From the NCBI GenBank assembly GCA_021151685.1, contig JAGKWS010000024.1:1-40057 (forward strand): a stretch of DNA of 40,057 nucleotides, read 5' to 3'. Below are positions 7,870-16,049 of the stretch, piece after piece. A program made the translations under genes and the position numbers. The notes under the pieces were generated by a model that searched no databases, had not been told where the DNA came from, and saw only the letters and a list, made by a program, of their open reading frames with translations. The first letter of the stretch is position 1; each line of letters starts with the position of its first letter. The stretch comes from Chitinophagaceae bacterium. GTDB taxonomy: Bacteria > Bacteroidota > Bacteroidia > Chitinophagales > Chitinophagaceae.

Positions 7870-9555
7870 ATGCGCACAAAATACTTTCTGCTACTGCTTA
7901 TGGCTGTGTTTTGCAGCCCACAGCTACATGCTCAGTACAACCCGCTAAAGATACCAGACACCCTTAGTGGCACTACCTTCAACCTCACCGCCCGCGATAC
8001 CTTTTGCCAGATACTTACCGGCAACCAAACCATTACCGGTGCCATAAACGGCAACTGGTGGGGCCCTACCATGATATGGCAAAAAGGCGATGTAATACAT
8101 GTAAATGTAAACAACCAACTGGCCGATACCACTACCATACACTGGCATGGCTTTCACCTGCCGGCTATAATGGATGGTGGCCCGCACCAGCCCATACCAC
8201 CCTACACCACATGGAGCCCCTACTGGAAGGTAGATAACAATGCAGGCCTGTATTGGTACCACCCACACCTGCACATGATGGCAGAGGAACAACTAACTAT
8301 GGGCCTTGGCGGTATGATAATAGTACGCGACCCTGTAGAAAGTGCCCTGAACCTGCCGCGCACCTACGGTGTAGACGATATACCACTGGCCCTTACCGAC
8401 CGAAAATTCGATGCGCTGAACCAATTTGTAGTAGCCCCCTATGGCGATAGTATGATGACCAACGGCGTGGTACGCGCCCAACATACCGTGCCGGCACAGG
8501 TCATAAGGCTGCGCCTGCTGGATGCCGCTACCGAGCGGTCGTATAATATAGGCTTCAGCGATGGCCGTACATTCTATGTCATTACCACCGATGGCGGTTT
8601 GGTAGATGCCCCCGTACCGGTTACACGCTTCCTGCTATCGGCAGGCGAGCGGGTAGAGATATTGGTAAACTGCACCGGCCAGAATGGCACCACGGTAGAC
8701 CTGATGGCCTACAATGCCGAAATAACACCACAGGTGCCGGGTGGCGAGTCGTTCCCCGGTGGGCCATTTGCCAATGCGCTGGGGCATACCAACTTCAAGG
8801 TACTGCACCTCAATATTGGCCCCGCCGGTAGTAGCCCCATTACCACCATTCCGTCTACACTTACTACCAATACATTTTACCCCGAAGCGTCTGCCACCAC
8901 TATGCGCACTGTCACCATATCGGACAGTGCCATTGGTGGCGGTGGCCCCACCTTTCTCATCAATCACAAGTTCTTTGGTATGGACGAGATAGACTACCAT
9001 GTGCCGCTGGACAATACCGAAATATGGGAGGTAAAAAGCACATCGGGTTTCGGGCATCCGTTTCATATACACGATGTGCAGTTCTACATACTCACCATCA
9101 ACGGTGCTGCACCACCCGCCCACCAGAAGGGCTGGAAGGATGTGGTATTTGTACCCGCAAACCAGACGGTGCGCTTCATTGCCAAATTTACCGATTATGC
9201 CGACGAGCTGAAACCCTACATGTTTCACTGCCACATAGCCCTGCACGAAGACATAGGCATGATGGGGCAATTTGTGGTAGGTACAGGCCCATCGGGCATA
9301 CTGGACAAGGCCCGCAATGCCCATATGAAGCTGTTCCCCAACCCTACCAACGGTCTTATCACATTCGATATGGACGACAAAATAACCATACGCCATGCTG
9401 CTGTGGTAAATGTACATGGCCAGGCCGTAAAAGAATGGAACCTGAACGACAACATGGCTACGCTCGATGTATCGGCACTGGCAAAGGGGCTCTATTTTCT
9501 GCGCCTGACAGGCACCGATGGCGGTAGTTATGTAAAATCTTACCTGATGCAATAA
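7870..9555 (+). CDS. Secreted multicopper oxidase with T9SS sorting domain
   Basis: An exported copper oxidase of 561 residues that couples one-electron oxidation of a substrate to reduction of O2 to water. A signal peptide (residues 1-22, ending LHAQ) is followed by cupredoxin domains. All copper ligand motifs are present: HWHG (H91, H93), HPHLH (131-135), HPFHIH (396-401) and HCHIALHEDIGMM (453-465), which includes the type 1 ligands C454, H459 and M464. Residues about 487-561 (LFPNPTNG...) are a T9SS type A sorting domain, so it is carried across the outer membrane. I chose the ATG at 7870 because it begins a classic signal peptide; the ATG at 7846 is possible. The HPFHIH...Q segment resembles CueO and bilirubin oxidases, so cuprous or phenolic oxidation is plausible. 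A redoxin follows 20 bp later. Confidence 0.94.
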   Translation: MRTKYFLLLLMAVFCSPQLHAQYNPLKIPDTLSGTTFNLTARDTFCQILTGNQTITGAINGNWWGPTMIWQKGDVIHVNVNNQLADTTTIHWHGFHLPAIMDGGPHQPIPPYTTWSPYWKVDNNAGLYWYHPHLHMMAEEQLTMGLGGMIIVRDPVESALNLPRTYGVDDIPLALTDRKFDALNQFVVAPYGDSMMTNGVVRAQHTVPAQVIRLRLLDAATERSYNIGFSDGRTFYVITTDGGLVDAPVPVTRFLLSAGERVEILVNCTGQNGTTVDLMAYNAEITPQVPGGESFPGGPFANALGHTNFKVLHLNIGPAGSSPITTIPSTLTTNTFYPEASATTMRTVTISDSAIGGGGPTFLINHKFFGMDEIDYHVPLDNTEIWEVKSTSGFGHPFHIHDVQFYILTINGAAPPAHQKGWKDVVFVPANQTVRFIAKFTDYADELKPYMFHCHIALHEDIGMMGQFVVGTGPSGILDKARNAHMKLFPNPTNGLITFDMDDKITIRHAAVVNVHGQAVKEWNLNDNMATLDVSALAKGLYFLRLTGTDGGSYVKSYLMQ

Positions 9556-9575
9556 ACCCGAATAACCAAACTATT

Positions 9576-10190
9576 ATGAAACTACTGAACCATATTGCCG
9601 GCCTGTTGCCGGTACTGATGTTGGCTGCTTTTACTGCCCTTGCCGGCTATAAACCCGGCGACGAGATAGCACCATTTACCCTTAAAGCCACAACGGGCAA
9701 CATGGTAGACATGGAAAAAGACTACCCCAAGGCCAAAGGATTTATCATTGTGTTCACCTGCAACCATTGTCCGTTTGCCAAGCTATACCAACAGCGGCTC
9801 AACGACATCAATACCCGTTATGCCCCACAAGGCTATGCCGTACTGGCCATAAGCAGCAACGATGCCGATGCCGTACCCGAAGACAGCTTTGAAGAAATGA
9901 AGCAACGCGCCCATGAGCAACACTACAACTACCCCTACCTGTACGATGAGACACAGCGTGTGGCCCGCGCCTTTGGGGCCTACAAAACGCCACACGCATT
10001 TGTGGTGCAGCGGCAGGGCAAAAGCTGGGTGGTGCGCTATAGCGGTGCCATAGACGACAACGGTGCCGAGCCCGATAAAATAAAACACCCATTTGTAACA
10101 GAAGCCGTAGATGCCCTGCTACACGGGCAAGACGTGGCCACCACCTCTACCAAAAGCGTAGGTTGCGCCATTAAGTGGAAAACACGGTAA
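9576..10190 (+). CDS. Exported redoxin (AhpC/TSA-thioredoxin fold)
   Basis: A 204-residue thiol protein. Residues 1-23 are a signal peptide. The thioredoxin-fold strand FIIVFTCNHCPFAK carries the CxxC pair C62 and C65, and YKTPHAFVV has the cis-proline typical of the fold. A short tail with one more cysteine (C197) ends the protein. It starts 20 bp after the oxidase gene on the same strand, so the two are probably co-transcribed; a periplasmic thiol-disulphide or peroxide-handling role next to a copper enzyme is an inference. The stop codon lies 1 bp from the stop codon of the convergent GSCFA gene. Confidence 0.9.
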   Translation: MKLLNHIAGLLPVLMLAAFTALAGYKPGDEIAPFTLKATTGNMVDMEKDYPKAKGFIIVFTCNHCPFAKLYQQRLNDINTRYAPQGYAVLAISSNDADAVPEDSFEEMKQRAHEQHYNYPYLYDETQRVARAFGAYKTPHAFVVQRQGKSWVVRYSGAIDDNGAEPDKIKHPFVTEAVDALLHGQDVATTSTKSVGCAIKWKTR

Positions 10191-10191
10191 G

Positions 10192-11166
10192 CTACCCTGC
10201 AAAATACGCCAGCTCCTCATCAAAGTTCAGGTACGGATGCTGTGCCGCCAGTGCCTGTGTTTTGGCCAGATAGGTGGTCAGGAACCTCCTGTGTGCATCG
10301 GTATGGGGGAAGCGGGTACGGTGGTTGCGCGCCACGGTTATGTCGTTTATCTGCTTCATCAGTGGCAGGGCCGATGCATCTATGCAAGCCGGCACAAAAT
10401 GCTCCCATACAAATGAGGTAGCCGCATAGTTGGGGTGTACCAGATCTATATCGTAGTAGCGGTAGTCGCGCAGCACATCTATAACCAGCTCGTAGGCCGG
10501 AAAGTAGTGTACATGCCCCCAACGGCCACATAGCTCGTGTACCGCCTCTATCAGCCGGGCCTTGCTGCGGTTGTTGTCTACTACCCCATCGCGTATGTGG
10601 CGTACCGGGCTTATGGTAAACAGCACCTGAGCACCGGGGTTCACCGCTTGTAGCCGTGCAATGGTATGGTGCAGTGCGTCGGTTATCTCGGCCACAGACA
10701 GCAGCACCTTTTGGAACCACTGCGAGGGTGCCCGGTGATTATTGGCCACTGGTTGGTGCCCATCGGTAAGGTAGTACTGAAATGCCGACCCCAGCGTAAT
10801 AACCACACAACCCGCCTTGCGTATGAACTGTGCCGCCTGTCGCTGACTTTTATTGATGCCTGCCAATGCATCGGCCTGCTGCACATGCGAGAACCGTGTA
10901 TGGTGGTCCCAACTGTTCCATAGTTCGTTCAGGTAAAACAAGCCATCGGCACCGTATTCATAACCATCTATGTAGCTGTTCAGACTGTGCGCTACACTCA
11001 GCGGATTGAACAAGATACCATGCGGGTTTTGCAGCACATCAAACTTATGATGTACCAGCCTGTCGGCCATATGCTCGGTAAAGCAAGAGCCTATCAGTAA
11101 AATGCCATCGTTATACGTTATGGGCCGTGCCAGTGGTGCTATATCGGGTTGTAGCATGTGCTGCAT
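10192..11166 (-). CDS. GSCFA domain protein (SGNH-hydrolase-like)
   Basis: A 324-residue protein of the GSCFA family, named for its motif, here LIGSCFTEHMADRL near residues 26-39. Members are related to SGNH/GDSL esterases. The late DIDLVHPNYAAT segment supplies the Asp-x-x-His expected of that fold, and VVITLGSAFQYYL matches a middle block. Substrate unknown; no signal peptide is seen, so it is probably cytoplasmic. The start at 11166 lies only 5 nt after a TACTTTTG promoter box, so the mRNA may be leaderless; the next ATG at 11157 would leave a 9-nt leader. It converges on the redoxin gene with 1 bp between stop codons. Confidence 0.9.
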   Translation of the reverse strand: MQHMLQPDIAPLARPITYNDGILLIGSCFTEHMADRLVHHKFDVLQNPHGILFNPLSVAHSLNSYIDGYEYGADGLFYLNELWNSWDHHTRFSHVQQADALAGINKSQRQAAQFIRKAGCVVITLGSAFQYYLTDGHQPVANNHRAPSQWFQKVLLSVAEITDALHHTIARLQAVNPGAQVLFTISPVRHIRDGVVDNNRSKARLIEAVHELCGRWGHVHYFPAYELVIDVLRDYRYYDIDLVHPNYAATSFVWEHFVPACIDASALPLMKQINDITVARNHRTRFPHTDAHRRFLTTYLAKTQALAAQHPYLNFDEELAYFAG

Positions 11167-11171
11167 ACCTG

Positions 11172-11179
11172 CAAAAGTA
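11172..11179 (-). promoter_or_regulatory. -7 promoter box very close to the GSCFA start codon
   Basis: On the minus strand TACTTTTG matches TAnnTTTG exactly. Five bases separate it from the ATG at 11166, so the expected transcription start falls on or beside the start codon. Confidence 0.5.
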
Positions 11180-11238
11180 GCAGTATCGGCGCATGTTGGT
11201 ATGCGGGGGCGTTTTGGAGCAGGGAATCTTTGTAGCGG

Positions 11239-11965
11239 CTACTTTACCTTCATGCCGTTATGCTTCGCAATGGCACGATGTAAGTTCACACGATTGATTG
11301 CCAACATACGGTATCCCGGAAAAAGCAATACCGGTGATGCAACCCACAAAATAGTACCCATCCTGCTGCTTGGTTCCGTTGGTGTCACATCTCTCTTTAT
11401 ATATAATACGGTTGCGGCAACAATACCACCTACCCCCGCAGCAAACACCCCGATACCCTTGCCCTTGTTGGCTTTATACACCTTCAGGTATTCATAACCC
11501 GGGTCTTTTTTGGGTATCATCGCCTTCAATGATGGATAATTCAACTTATGAAACTCTGATGTACCTTCCTTTTGTACAAAAGTCCGTGTACTGGACATAG
11601 TCGATGTGCGCATTCGCGAACCACCAGCACCATTATTTACCATTTCGGTAGAAGTATGTGTGGTAGTCTTTTCATACACGTTAAAGTCCCCCCTCATATA
11701 TCTTGGGAACATACCCGCCATTAATTATGGCAAAAATCGTTGTTCCGTCCGAAAACTCTGAAACATCGCTAAAGCTGTAGGTTTCATTATCAGTTTTCAG
11801 TTTCAATCTTTTAATATTGAGCTTGCTCGTGTTTACGGTTGTGCCATTATTGAGTTTTACATAAGGTTGTGACGGTTTTTGGGGTTCTTTCCCCATACTC
11901 ACATATTCCTACTTGCACGAGCTGAAACACAACAATACCGATGCTAATAGCAGTAGATTTTTCAT
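11239..11965 (-). pseudogene. Broken lipoprotein gene (in-frame TAG plus G6 frameshift)
   Basis: Reading from 11965 on the minus strand, 18 codons encode a lipoprotein signal, MKNLLLLASVLLCFSSCK, with lipobox cysteine C17. A TAG stop at 11911-11909 follows. The same frame then continues past the stop with EYVSMGKEPQKPSQPYVKLN and about 60 more residues to YVPKIYEG. A run of six G on the minus strand (C run 11688-11693) then shifts the frame. With five G the protein reads on as YEGDFNVYEKTTTHTS into a 145-residue remainder with two hydrophobic segments and a basic C terminus. The repaired product would have about 235 residues. It resembles a common Bacteroidota lipoprotein type with a PYVKL..G strand start, but I cannot name the family. 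Two independent lesions favour real decay over sequencing error. Confidence 0.75.
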
Positions 11966-12339
11966 AAGGATATTTTTGAACGCCAAGACAGAACAGATTC
12001 TACCGCAAACAAATGCACATGATAAAGTAATTGCCACAAACGGGCCTAGCATAGCCAATTTGATTTCCCCAACCATATCTCTCACAAAGCGTGCGGCGAG
12101 AACAGCGTGCCGCAAGAAACCTATGATCTTTTTCAGAATAGCAAAATCCGCCGTAGCATGCAAAATCTACATAAGAAATATGGCATAGACTTTTGCCTAA
12201 ATCACTGTGACGAGCACGCTAAAATTGGTGTTTCCGCCCTTCATACTATCCCCACACATGCCGTATGGGAAATACAGTACAAACCGAACATGATAATATA
12301 CGTATTTTCATTGTCGGTTTACAATTAACTCAACACCAT
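11966..12339. other. Gene-free stretch between the broken lipoprotein gene and the Ere/ChaN-like gene
   Basis: Short open frames occur on both strands, but none has recognisable motifs. No TAnnTTTG box with a proper -33 element is seen for either divergent gene. Confidence 0.4.
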
Positions 12340-13368
12340 ATGAATTACCGTATATGCTTACTGTCATTACTTTTCATTTGTTTACTCTGCAACTACAATT
12401 TTGCCCAGACAGATAAGAAAATACGTGTTATTGGAGATTTCGACTATGAAAACACAAGCTATTTATTTGTTGGAGAGCTCCATAATTTACAAGACCAAGA
12501 CCCGCTGGTGAGTGCTGCGACTGCGTTTGCATATGAAAAGTGTAATATAAAAAACATTGTTTTGGAAATTGGGTACTCATGGGCTCAAATGATCAATGAT
12601 TACATTCAGAAAAATGACTCTGCTATTTTTTTCTACAAACTCAAACCTTCTTACCTGCAAGTGTTCGAGAAATGGAGAGCTATTAATCAAAACTTGCCAC
12701 AAGAGAACCAAATTCGCATCTACGGAATCGACTTTGAACGAATGGCGTTCGTAAAGGTTCTGCAAAATATTTTCAGGAAACATGATATTGTCCTCAGTAC
12801 TTCATTGTGTAAGTACATAAGCAGTGTACCCGATTCTGTTTGCAGTTATTCATCCCTCGAAAGGAAGCATACAAGAATAAGAATGAACACATACCGGAAG
12901 GCAAGACAGCTTTTTGCCAGTGAGAAGGCTCAATTAAAAATTTTACTAAAAGAAGACTTCGAGCTCGTACGAAGCATTCTTGAGAATCCCTGTACAGAGC
13001 GCAAATCTGCACAACGAGACAAATTCATGGCCGCAAATTTGTCCAAACAGGTCGGAGCTGAAAAGTTCATCTGTATTTTAGGACAACACCATACCGAAAT
13101 CTCCAGAAAACGGTCAGTCCTCAGCAGGTTCATTCGTCAGGATAGCAATATAGAACGCAAAACCGCATTGGCTACTGTAATATGCAAGAGTAGTTATCAT
13201 CCACGATATATAGTGAATAACAATAGCGTACTTTCTTTAGCTTACAATGACTATTATTCACCCAACTACTTTTCATTAATAAATGAAAAACACTTTGGCA
13301 CCTTGATAAACGATAACCACTTTAATTTTTTCAGCTACTTCCTATTTTTCAACTACAAAATCCATTAA
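12340..13368 (+). CDS. Secreted Ere/ChaN-like (TIKI superfamily-like) protein
   Basis: A 342-residue exported protein. Residues 1-23 are a signal peptide ending in FAQ. The mature part starts with a strand leading to FVGELHNLQDQ (E46, H48), a GExH-type motif shared by erythromycin esterase, ChaN and TIKI/TraB-like proteins. IVLEIGYSW (E76), IYGIDFERM (D131) and ILGQHHTEIS (H250, H251) fit further active-site positions of that superfamily. A hydrolase role, on an ester or peptide, is likely by fold but the substrate is unknown; macrolide resistance should not be assumed. The frame opens at 12265, but the ATG at 12340 begins the signal peptide. The gene is more AT-rich than its core neighbours and sits in an accessory patch, so transfer is likely. 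Confidence 0.72.
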   Translation: MNYRICLLSLLFICLLCNYNFAQTDKKIRVIGDFDYENTSYLFVGELHNLQDQDPLVSAATAFAYEKCNIKNIVLEIGYSWAQMINDYIQKNDSAIFFYKLKPSYLQVFEKWRAINQNLPQENQIRIYGIDFERMAFVKVLQNIFRKHDIVLSTSLCKYISSVPDSVCSYSSLERKHTRIRMNTYRKARQLFASEKAQLKILLKEDFELVRSILENPCTERKSAQRDKFMAANLSKQVGAEKFICILGQHHTEISRKRSVLSRFIRQDSNIERKTALATVICKSSYHPRYIVNNNSVLSLAYNDYYSPNYFSLINEKHFGTLINDNHFNFFSYFLFFNYKIH

Positions 13369-13501
13369 CCTATTACAACAAACTCCTTCATATCTCTCTC
13401 AGAGCACGCGGTGGCAATCAGGGCTATAAAGCTGATGGCGTATTCTCGGCTTGCAGTAGCAATTATGATACACTAAAGCCAAGCATGAATCAGTATCCTA
13501 C

Positions 13502-14401
13502 TTAGTTATTAAAAAATATAATGCTTTTTTTATATTCAGAGAGCGATGATAAGCCAATTTTTCGCCTTCTTTCATCAACGTTGAGCGAATCAATTATTGG
13601 GTAGAGTTCACTATTTCCTTTAAACTGTGACCCATACAATTGTACTCCTTTTTCTTTTACCATTACTCTATCTGTGAGATAGGCATAGTTTTTCGGTGAT
13701 ATATCGTTTTGAAGGATTAGTCGCTCCATGTCGGCCAATATTCTTTTCTGAAAGGCGATATCACCGTCGGCATGCTGACATAGCAAAAAGGCGGCATTGC
13801 TGGCTTCTTTACCAACCATTGATATGGAAGGGAATCCGTGTTTATCTACTGTATTCTTAATAAATACCATATTAAGGCTATCAATTCTTTTCAATGCAAC
13901 TGATGCTTTTGAATTAGGTTTCTTAACATCGGATTTTACTATGAAGAAATGGTACCTTATAGTCTGTTCTGCTCCTTTTGCTTTAAGTAAATTGTATGAC
14001 AATTGCGGATTTTTCAAATTTTTGTTGGTACTATAAAATCCATTTGTAACCTGCTTTTCAAAAGCTTTCCATTCATTAGTTGAGTGCCATTTCTCAAAAA
14101 AGCATGTACCTAATACATCTGGCAGGTATACTTCACTGCATTGGGCATCAATATATGGGCATGTACTCAACGCTGCGTTCAGATAATAGAAAGTGGAATC
14201 TTTGTTGTTTTTCATGGCATAAAGGTCTGCAGCGTTATACGCAATGTTGCTATACTTGAATGTACCCTTTTCGGCTTTATCAAGAGACAATAGCATGGTT
14301 TTCAGCCAACTTTCAAGATTCGTAGAATCGGCACCAGTCATTTGTGCCGTAGAATTGACACAAGGAATTGAAAATATAAACAATAATAATATAAACCTCA
14401 T
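13502..14401 (-). CDS. Exported DUF6624-like protein
   Basis: A 299-residue protein with a signal peptide (residues 1-19, ending STAQ). The N-terminal half is helical, with a segment DLYAMKNNKDSTFYYLNAAL that resembles a TPR. The C-terminal half carries the pattern I associate with DUF6624: GFPSISMVGKEASNAAFLL, then QHADGDIAFQKRIL, then YLTDRVMVKEKG and QLYGSQF. No catalytic function is known for the family. It is AT-rich like the other genes of this patch and faces the Ere/ChaN-like gene tail to tail, 133 bp apart. That gap holds only short protein-like remnants I cannot identify. Upstream lies a strong hairpin and a doubtful small ORF. Confidence 0.8.
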   Translation of the reverse strand: MRFILLLFIFSIPCVNSTAQMTGADSTNLESWLKTMLLSLDKAEKGTFKYSNIAYNAADLYAMKNNKDSTFYYLNAALSTCPYIDAQCSEVYLPDVLGTCFFEKWHSTNEWKAFEKQVTNGFYSTNKNLKNPQLSYNLLKAKGAEQTIRYHFFIVKSDVKKPNSKASVALKRIDSLNMVFIKNTVDKHGFPSISMVGKEASNAAFLLCQHADGDIAFQKRILADMERLILQNDISPKNYAYLTDRVMVKEKGVQLYGSQFKGNSELYPIIDSLNVDERRRKIGLSSLSEYKKSIIFFNN

Positions 14402-14425
14402 TTGTAAGCTGTTTTTAAGTATTCA

Positions 14426-14465
14426 GGTATATCAGAGGGCTGTCGCAACAGCCCTCTGATATACC
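14426..14465 (-). terminator. 18-bp perfect hairpin after the 78-aa ORF
   Basis: GGTATATCAGAGGGCTGT (14426-14443) and its exact reverse complement (14448-14465) enclose the loop CGCA. It starts 8 nt after the minus-strand stop codon at 14474 and ends 24 nt before the DUF6624 start. It is probably a terminator or processing stem; it supports a real gene end at 14474. Confidence 0.8.
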
Positions 14466-14473
14466 AAGATTGA

Positions 14474-14710
14474 TTACTGTCTGTATTCCTGGTACTTATT
14501 ACCAGTATATGGATCTATGCCAGTGTACCAACCTTGCGTCTGACCTTGGTCGGATTGGAACGGTCCGGGATCGAGTAAAGGAACTTCAATACAATTGTGA
14601 ATGTCCGCCCAATCACTTGCTTTGCCGTCACCCGGCATTCCATTGTAGTACCCCCCTGCTGTGAGTTCGGCATCGTCTATGTTTACTCTTCCATTCCCAG
14701 ACATGCACAT
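14474..14710 (-). CDS. Small hypothetical protein, possibly a gene remnant
   Basis: A 78-residue reading frame rich in Gly, Asp and Tyr that I do not recognise; its C terminus is GWYTGIDPYTGNKYQEYRQ. The strong hairpin 8 nt past the stop codon suggests a genuine gene end. The frame stays open upstream of 14710 for about 18 codons without another ATG. Beyond two stop codons, in the same frame, lies ATG AAA AAG CTC GAA AAA CAG (from 14794), giving MKKLEKQ, which looks like the start of many small Bacteroidota precursor peptides. This could be a decayed longer gene or a short intact one. Confidence 0.4.
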   Translation of the reverse strand: MCMSGNGRVNIDDAELTAGGYYNGMPGDGKASDWADIHNCIEVPLLDPGPFQSDQGQTQGWYTGIDPYTGNKYQEYRQ

Positions 14711-15413
14711 TCTTTGTACTGCTATAATGTAATTGATATTTGAAACGATTGAATCCTCAAAAAATCAAACTTACTGTTTTTCGAGCTTTTTCATATGCTA
14801 CCACTATTAAAATATATCTCTTGTTCATCACAGGCCATTGAGACGCTTCAAACTAATTAGCTCAACATGTAATGTATACGGCTTTGTGCAATTGCTACTC
14901 ACACTTGAAGTGAGTTTGCTTAGTACAAATAAGCTGATAGCTAATGAATATTACCGTTGGCTCTATCGAACCTTATAGAAAATAATTTGCAATGAATTCG
15001 GAGTCGCTGTTATACCAATTAAACTTCAAAATATGGCATAGAAAAGTTTCTTTGCCACATAGAGCACAAAGATGTAACACAAAGATCTATAGCAGACATT
15101 AAGGCCACAAAGGACCATATGTTGCTGCACAAATATCTTATATAAATGGTATTAGAACTAAAATAGCACGTTTCGCTATACTTTTCGAACTGTAGATTTT
15201 TATTATTACTTTATTTACCCTGTTGTCCGTAGCTTACCATAAATGTTTGGCGTATGCTATGCCTACAGTAGCTGTAGTAGCCAGATTACGTCTGGCTACA
15301 CTTCATTTTGCCATAGCAGGCAACCCGAAAATAAAAGCTGGCGTTAGCTTTTACCGACATCATAGCGACAGGCAATATTTGATTAGTGTTACTATCTGGT
15401 AGCGGATTTTATG
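14711..15413. other. 700-bp gene-free accessory DNA
   Basis: No gene is supported. The left half is AT-rich. It contains a MITE-like segment at 15010-15154, a copy of the short dispersed motif CCGTAGCTTACCATAAA at 15227-15243, a 9-bp hairpin GTAGCCAGA/TCTGGCTAC at 15277-15299, and an 8-bp hairpin TAAAAGCT/AGCTTTTA at 15332-15353. Confidence 0.6.
15010..15154. repeat. MITE-like segment with imperfect terminal inverted repeats
   Basis: The left end TTATACCAATT (15010-15020) and the reverse complement of the right end, TAATACCATTT (15154-15144), agree at 9 of 11 positions. The 145-bp interior is AT-rich and has two CACAAAGAT direct repeats (15065 and 15078). It has no coding capacity. Assignment as a mobile element is tentative because only one copy is in view. 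Confidence 0.35.
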
Positions 15414-15430
15414 GCCAGTTGCAAACTGGC
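15414..15430 (-). terminator. Hairpin downstream of gldH
   Basis: GCCAGTT (15414-15420) and AACTGGC (15424-15430) form a 7-bp stem with a 3-nt loop, 43 bp past the gldH stop codon on the minus strand. An A/T-rich run follows on that strand. Confidence 0.5.
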
Positions 15431-15472
15431 GGCAATGGGTGCGGCACGAAGCGGGAGAGAACAAACTCCACC

Positions 15473-16012
15473 CTACTGCATACCCTGTGGCACGGCTTTT
15501 TCTACGCGCAGGCCCACATGTAGTACATCGGGCAGGGGGTTGATGCGCATGTTTTGCTCCATTTCTATGGTATAGGTGCCGGGTTTGCTCAGGTTCACCG
15601 AGTCGCCCAGCGATATGGGCATTCGCTGTTCGTATATCTCGCCCATACCACGGCCCAGCCAACGGCCGCTGGGTTCGGCCAGTACTATATTGATGCGGGC
15701 CTTGGTGGCCACGGTATCGCCGGGGGTTTTTATGTACAGCCACATCCATATATTGTTATAAGGGTAGGCTTGTGTATGGCGAATAATGAAGTACGGCTGG
15801 TATACAGCAGTACTATCTGTAATGTCGAAGGTAAATTTTGGACGCAGGTTATAGTCCCACGCATTGTTGGGTATGGCCTCGTTCTTTTGGTAGTGCGGTG
15901 CCGGCTGGCATGCTGCCAACAATACCAGCAACAGGGCTATTATAGCCACTGTGCCGCCATATGGGCGTGTATTATGGTTGCTGTTGCCTGTGGCAAGGGC
16001 CGGTATGCGCAT
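15473..16012 (-). CDS. gldH: Gliding motility lipoprotein GldH
   Basis: A 179-residue lipoprotein of the gliding and type IX secretion machinery of Bacteroidota. A signal with lipobox LLAAC places the lipidated cysteine at C35. The mature part shows the GldH pattern: NNAWDYNLRPKFTFDITD, then RHTQAYPYNNIWMWLYIKTPG, and LAEPSGRWLGRGMGEIYEQ. The N terminus before the hydrophobic stretch is longer than usual (about 20 residues), so the true start could be slightly further in. It starts 37 bp after the dnaN stop codon on the same strand and is probably co-transcribed with it. A hairpin follows at 15414. Confidence 0.92.
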   Translation of the reverse strand: MRIPALATGNSNHNTRPYGGTVAIIALLLVLLAACQPAPHYQKNEAIPNNAWDYNLRPKFTFDITDSTAVYQPYFIIRHTQAYPYNNIWMWLYIKTPGDTVATKARINIVLAEPSGRWLGRGMGEIYEQRMPISLGDSVNLSKPGTYTIEMEQNMRINPLPDVLHVGLRVEKAVPQGMQ

Positions 16013-16049
16013 TCGTGTTTTTTGAGTTTTGCAGGTGGTGTTCTGTAGC

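Noticed and set aside
8635..9552. Long antisense frame within the oxidase gene
   Set aside because: Composition mirrors the opposite strand of a conserved gene; no motif or start context.
11966..12163. Minus-strand frame running into the lipoprotein signal
   Set aside because: The upstream 66 codons have no motif; the lipoprotein start at 11965 explains the useful part.
13369..13501. Protein-like remnants between the Ere/ChaN-like and DUF6624 genes
   Set aside because: Short frames on both strands look partly protein-like, but none has a start or identifiable homology by eye.
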